From NCBI GenBank assembly GCA_964620345.1, contig CAZUHK010000066.1, positions 1-14,616 of the forward strand: a stretch of 14,616 nucleotides of DNA, written 5' to 3'. The stretch's first letter is position 1. Every line of letters begins with the position of its first letter. Positions 13,650 through 14,616 of this stretch are shown here, piece by piece. Source of the stretch: CAZUHK01 sp964620345. GTDB lineage: Bacteria > Planctomycetota > Phycisphaerae > Phycisphaerales > Zrk34. A model generated the notes under the pieces. The model worked only from the letters and a program-made list of their open reading frames with translations. It made no database searches and was not told the origin of the DNA. Made by a program: the position numbers and the translations under genes.

Positions 13650-14616
13650 TCAGCGGGCCGTGGCTTGTTGGCCGCGGCCGGCGTTGGGTTGCTGGGTCAT
13701 CCGTTTGATCTGGTCCATGATGCCCTGGCCCAGGGCGAGCAATTGTTCGCGTGTTTCGTCGAAGCCGAACGACTCGTCGCCGGCCTGCTGAAGCAGCGCG
13801 TCGATCCGGTCCTTGAGCTGGATCGCCAGATCGGCCTGGGGGTTGGAGCCGGCGGCATAGGCGCCGATGTTCACCAGGTCTTCCACGTCGCGGTACTGGC
13901 TGAGCAGCCGCAGCACCGCGTCGCGCGCCGCCTGGTGGGGCTTGTCGGTCACGGTGTTGGCCAGGCGGCTGATCGAGTCCAGCGGATCGATCGCCGGCCA
14001 GTGGGCCCGGTTGGCCAGGTCGCGGCTGAGGACGATGTGGCCGTCGAGGATGCCGCGGCAGGCGTCGCTGACCGGCTCGGTCATGTCGTCGCCTTCGACG
14101 AGGATGGTGAACAACCCGGTGATCGAGCCGCGCTGCGTGCGGCCGCAGCGTTCCATGAGCGTGGGCAGCAGCGCGAAGACACTGGGGGGATAGCCCTTGG
14201 TCGCCGGCGGCTCGCCGACGGCCAGGCCGATCTGCCGCTGGGCCTGGCAGAAGCGCGTGACCGAATCCATGAACAGCACCACGTCCAGACCGGCGTCGCG
14301 GAAGTGCTCGGCCACGCTGATCGCGTACATCGCGGCGCGCACGCGCAGCAGCGCCGGGTCGTCGCCGGTGGCCACGACGACCACGCTGCGGGCCAGGCCT
14401 TCGTCGCCCAGGGCGTGATGGATGAAGTCTTTGACTTCGCGGCCGCGCTCGCCGACCAGCGCGATGACCGAAACATCGGCGTCGGTGTGACGGGCGATCT
14501 GGCCCAGCAGCGTGCTCTTGCCGATGCCCGGGCCGGCGAAGATGCCCAGCCGCTGGCCGCGGCCCAACGTGAGCATCGAATCGATCGCCTTGACGCCGGT
14601 GCCCAGCGGCGTGTCG
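13650..14616 (-). CDS. fliI: Flagellum-specific export ATPase FliI, C-terminal part (cut by window edge)
   Basis: FliI is the hexameric ATPase that unloads substrates at the export gate. The frame is open to the right edge, giving 321 residues of a family of about 440; the N-terminal domain lies outside the window. Visible motifs in partial numbering are LGTGVKAIDS (4-13), the Walker A loop GPGIGKST (28-35), the GERGRE segment with the catalytic glutamate (about 55-60) and the Walker B strand VVLFMDSVTRF (about 112-122). The T3SS-ATPase signature region ATKGYPPSVFALLPTLMER and the segment GHIVLSRDLANRAHWPAIDP follow. The overall pattern separates it from the F1 beta subunit. fliJ follows after 18 bp. 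Nothing suggests damage. Confidence 0.97.
   Translation of the reverse strand, partial: DTPLGTGVKAIDSMLTLGRGQRLGIFAGPGIGKSTLLGQIARHTDADVSVIALVGERGREVKDFIHHALGDEGLARSVVVVATGDDPALLRVRAAMYAISVAEHFRDAGLDVVLFMDSVTRFCQAQRQIGLAVGEPPATKGYPPSVFALLPTLMERCGRTQRGSITGLFTILVEGDDMTEPVSDACRGILDGHIVLSRDLANRAHWPAIDPLDSISRLANTVTDKPHQAARDAVLRLLSQYRDVEDLVNIGAYAAGSNPQADLAIQLKDRIDALLQQAGDESFGFDETREQLLALGQGIMDQIKRMTQQPNAGRGQQATAR

Noticed and set aside
1..14616. Mobile elements, CRISPR arrays, tRNA genes or phage genes
   Set aside because: No direct repeat arrays, transposase or integrase motifs, or tRNA-like folds were seen; the window is filled by flagellar genes on one strand.

Overview
The window is one uninterrupted block of flagellar genes, all transcribed on the minus strand (right to left). 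It has 18 coding regions, two of them cut by the window edges. The DNA is very GC-rich (about two thirds G+C by eye). Reading from the right edge in transcription order, the genes are: fliI (3' part), fliJ, a motE/flbB-type gene, fliK, flgD, a 'flagellar operon protein' gene, flgE, flbD (swrD family), motA, motB, fliL, fliN, fliO, fliP, fliQ, fliR, flhB and flhA (5' part). Many neighbours overlap by 4 bp or lie within 40 bp, so this looks like a long polycistron. I found no rRNA, tRNA, CRISPR array, insertion sequence or phage gene.

The order fliI-fliJ-flbB-fliK-flgD-flgE-flbD-motA-motB-fliL-...-fliN-fliO-fliP-fliQ-fliR-flhB-flhA is almost that of the spirochete flgB operon and resembles the Bacillus fla/che operon. 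The very high GC, the long flgE and the small FlgD would suit a Planctomycetota (Phycisphaerae-like) genome or another deep-branching high-GC, Gram-negative-type lineage. The taxon is an inference; the sequence does not prove it.

Functional layout: the right part (13.2-14.6 kb) encodes the type III export ATPase FliI and its stalk FliJ. The stretch 9.9-13.2 kb encodes a membrane-anchored coiled-coil protein of MotE/FlbB type, the hook-length ruler FliK, the hook-cap scaffold FlgD and a small conserved operon protein. The stretch 7.9-9.9 kb encodes the hook protein FlgE and FlbD. The stretch 5.1-7.8 kb encodes the stator (MotA, MotB), FliL and the switch protein FliN. The left 5 kb encodes the membrane export gate FliO-FliP-FliQ-FliR-FlhB-FlhA. 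Together these genes export hook and filament subunits, build the hook and power rotation.

Points of interest: fliM is absent from its usual place between fliL and fliN. Three spacers of 90-107 bp divide the operon into four blocks. Two of them carry strong GC-rich hairpins without a T-tract, and the one before motA also holds a candidate sigma-28 promoter just upstream of its hairpin. fliL has a run of eight C in codons 4-6. FlgE carries a large central insertion. No wholly new system is visible; the observations concern variations on a known machine.
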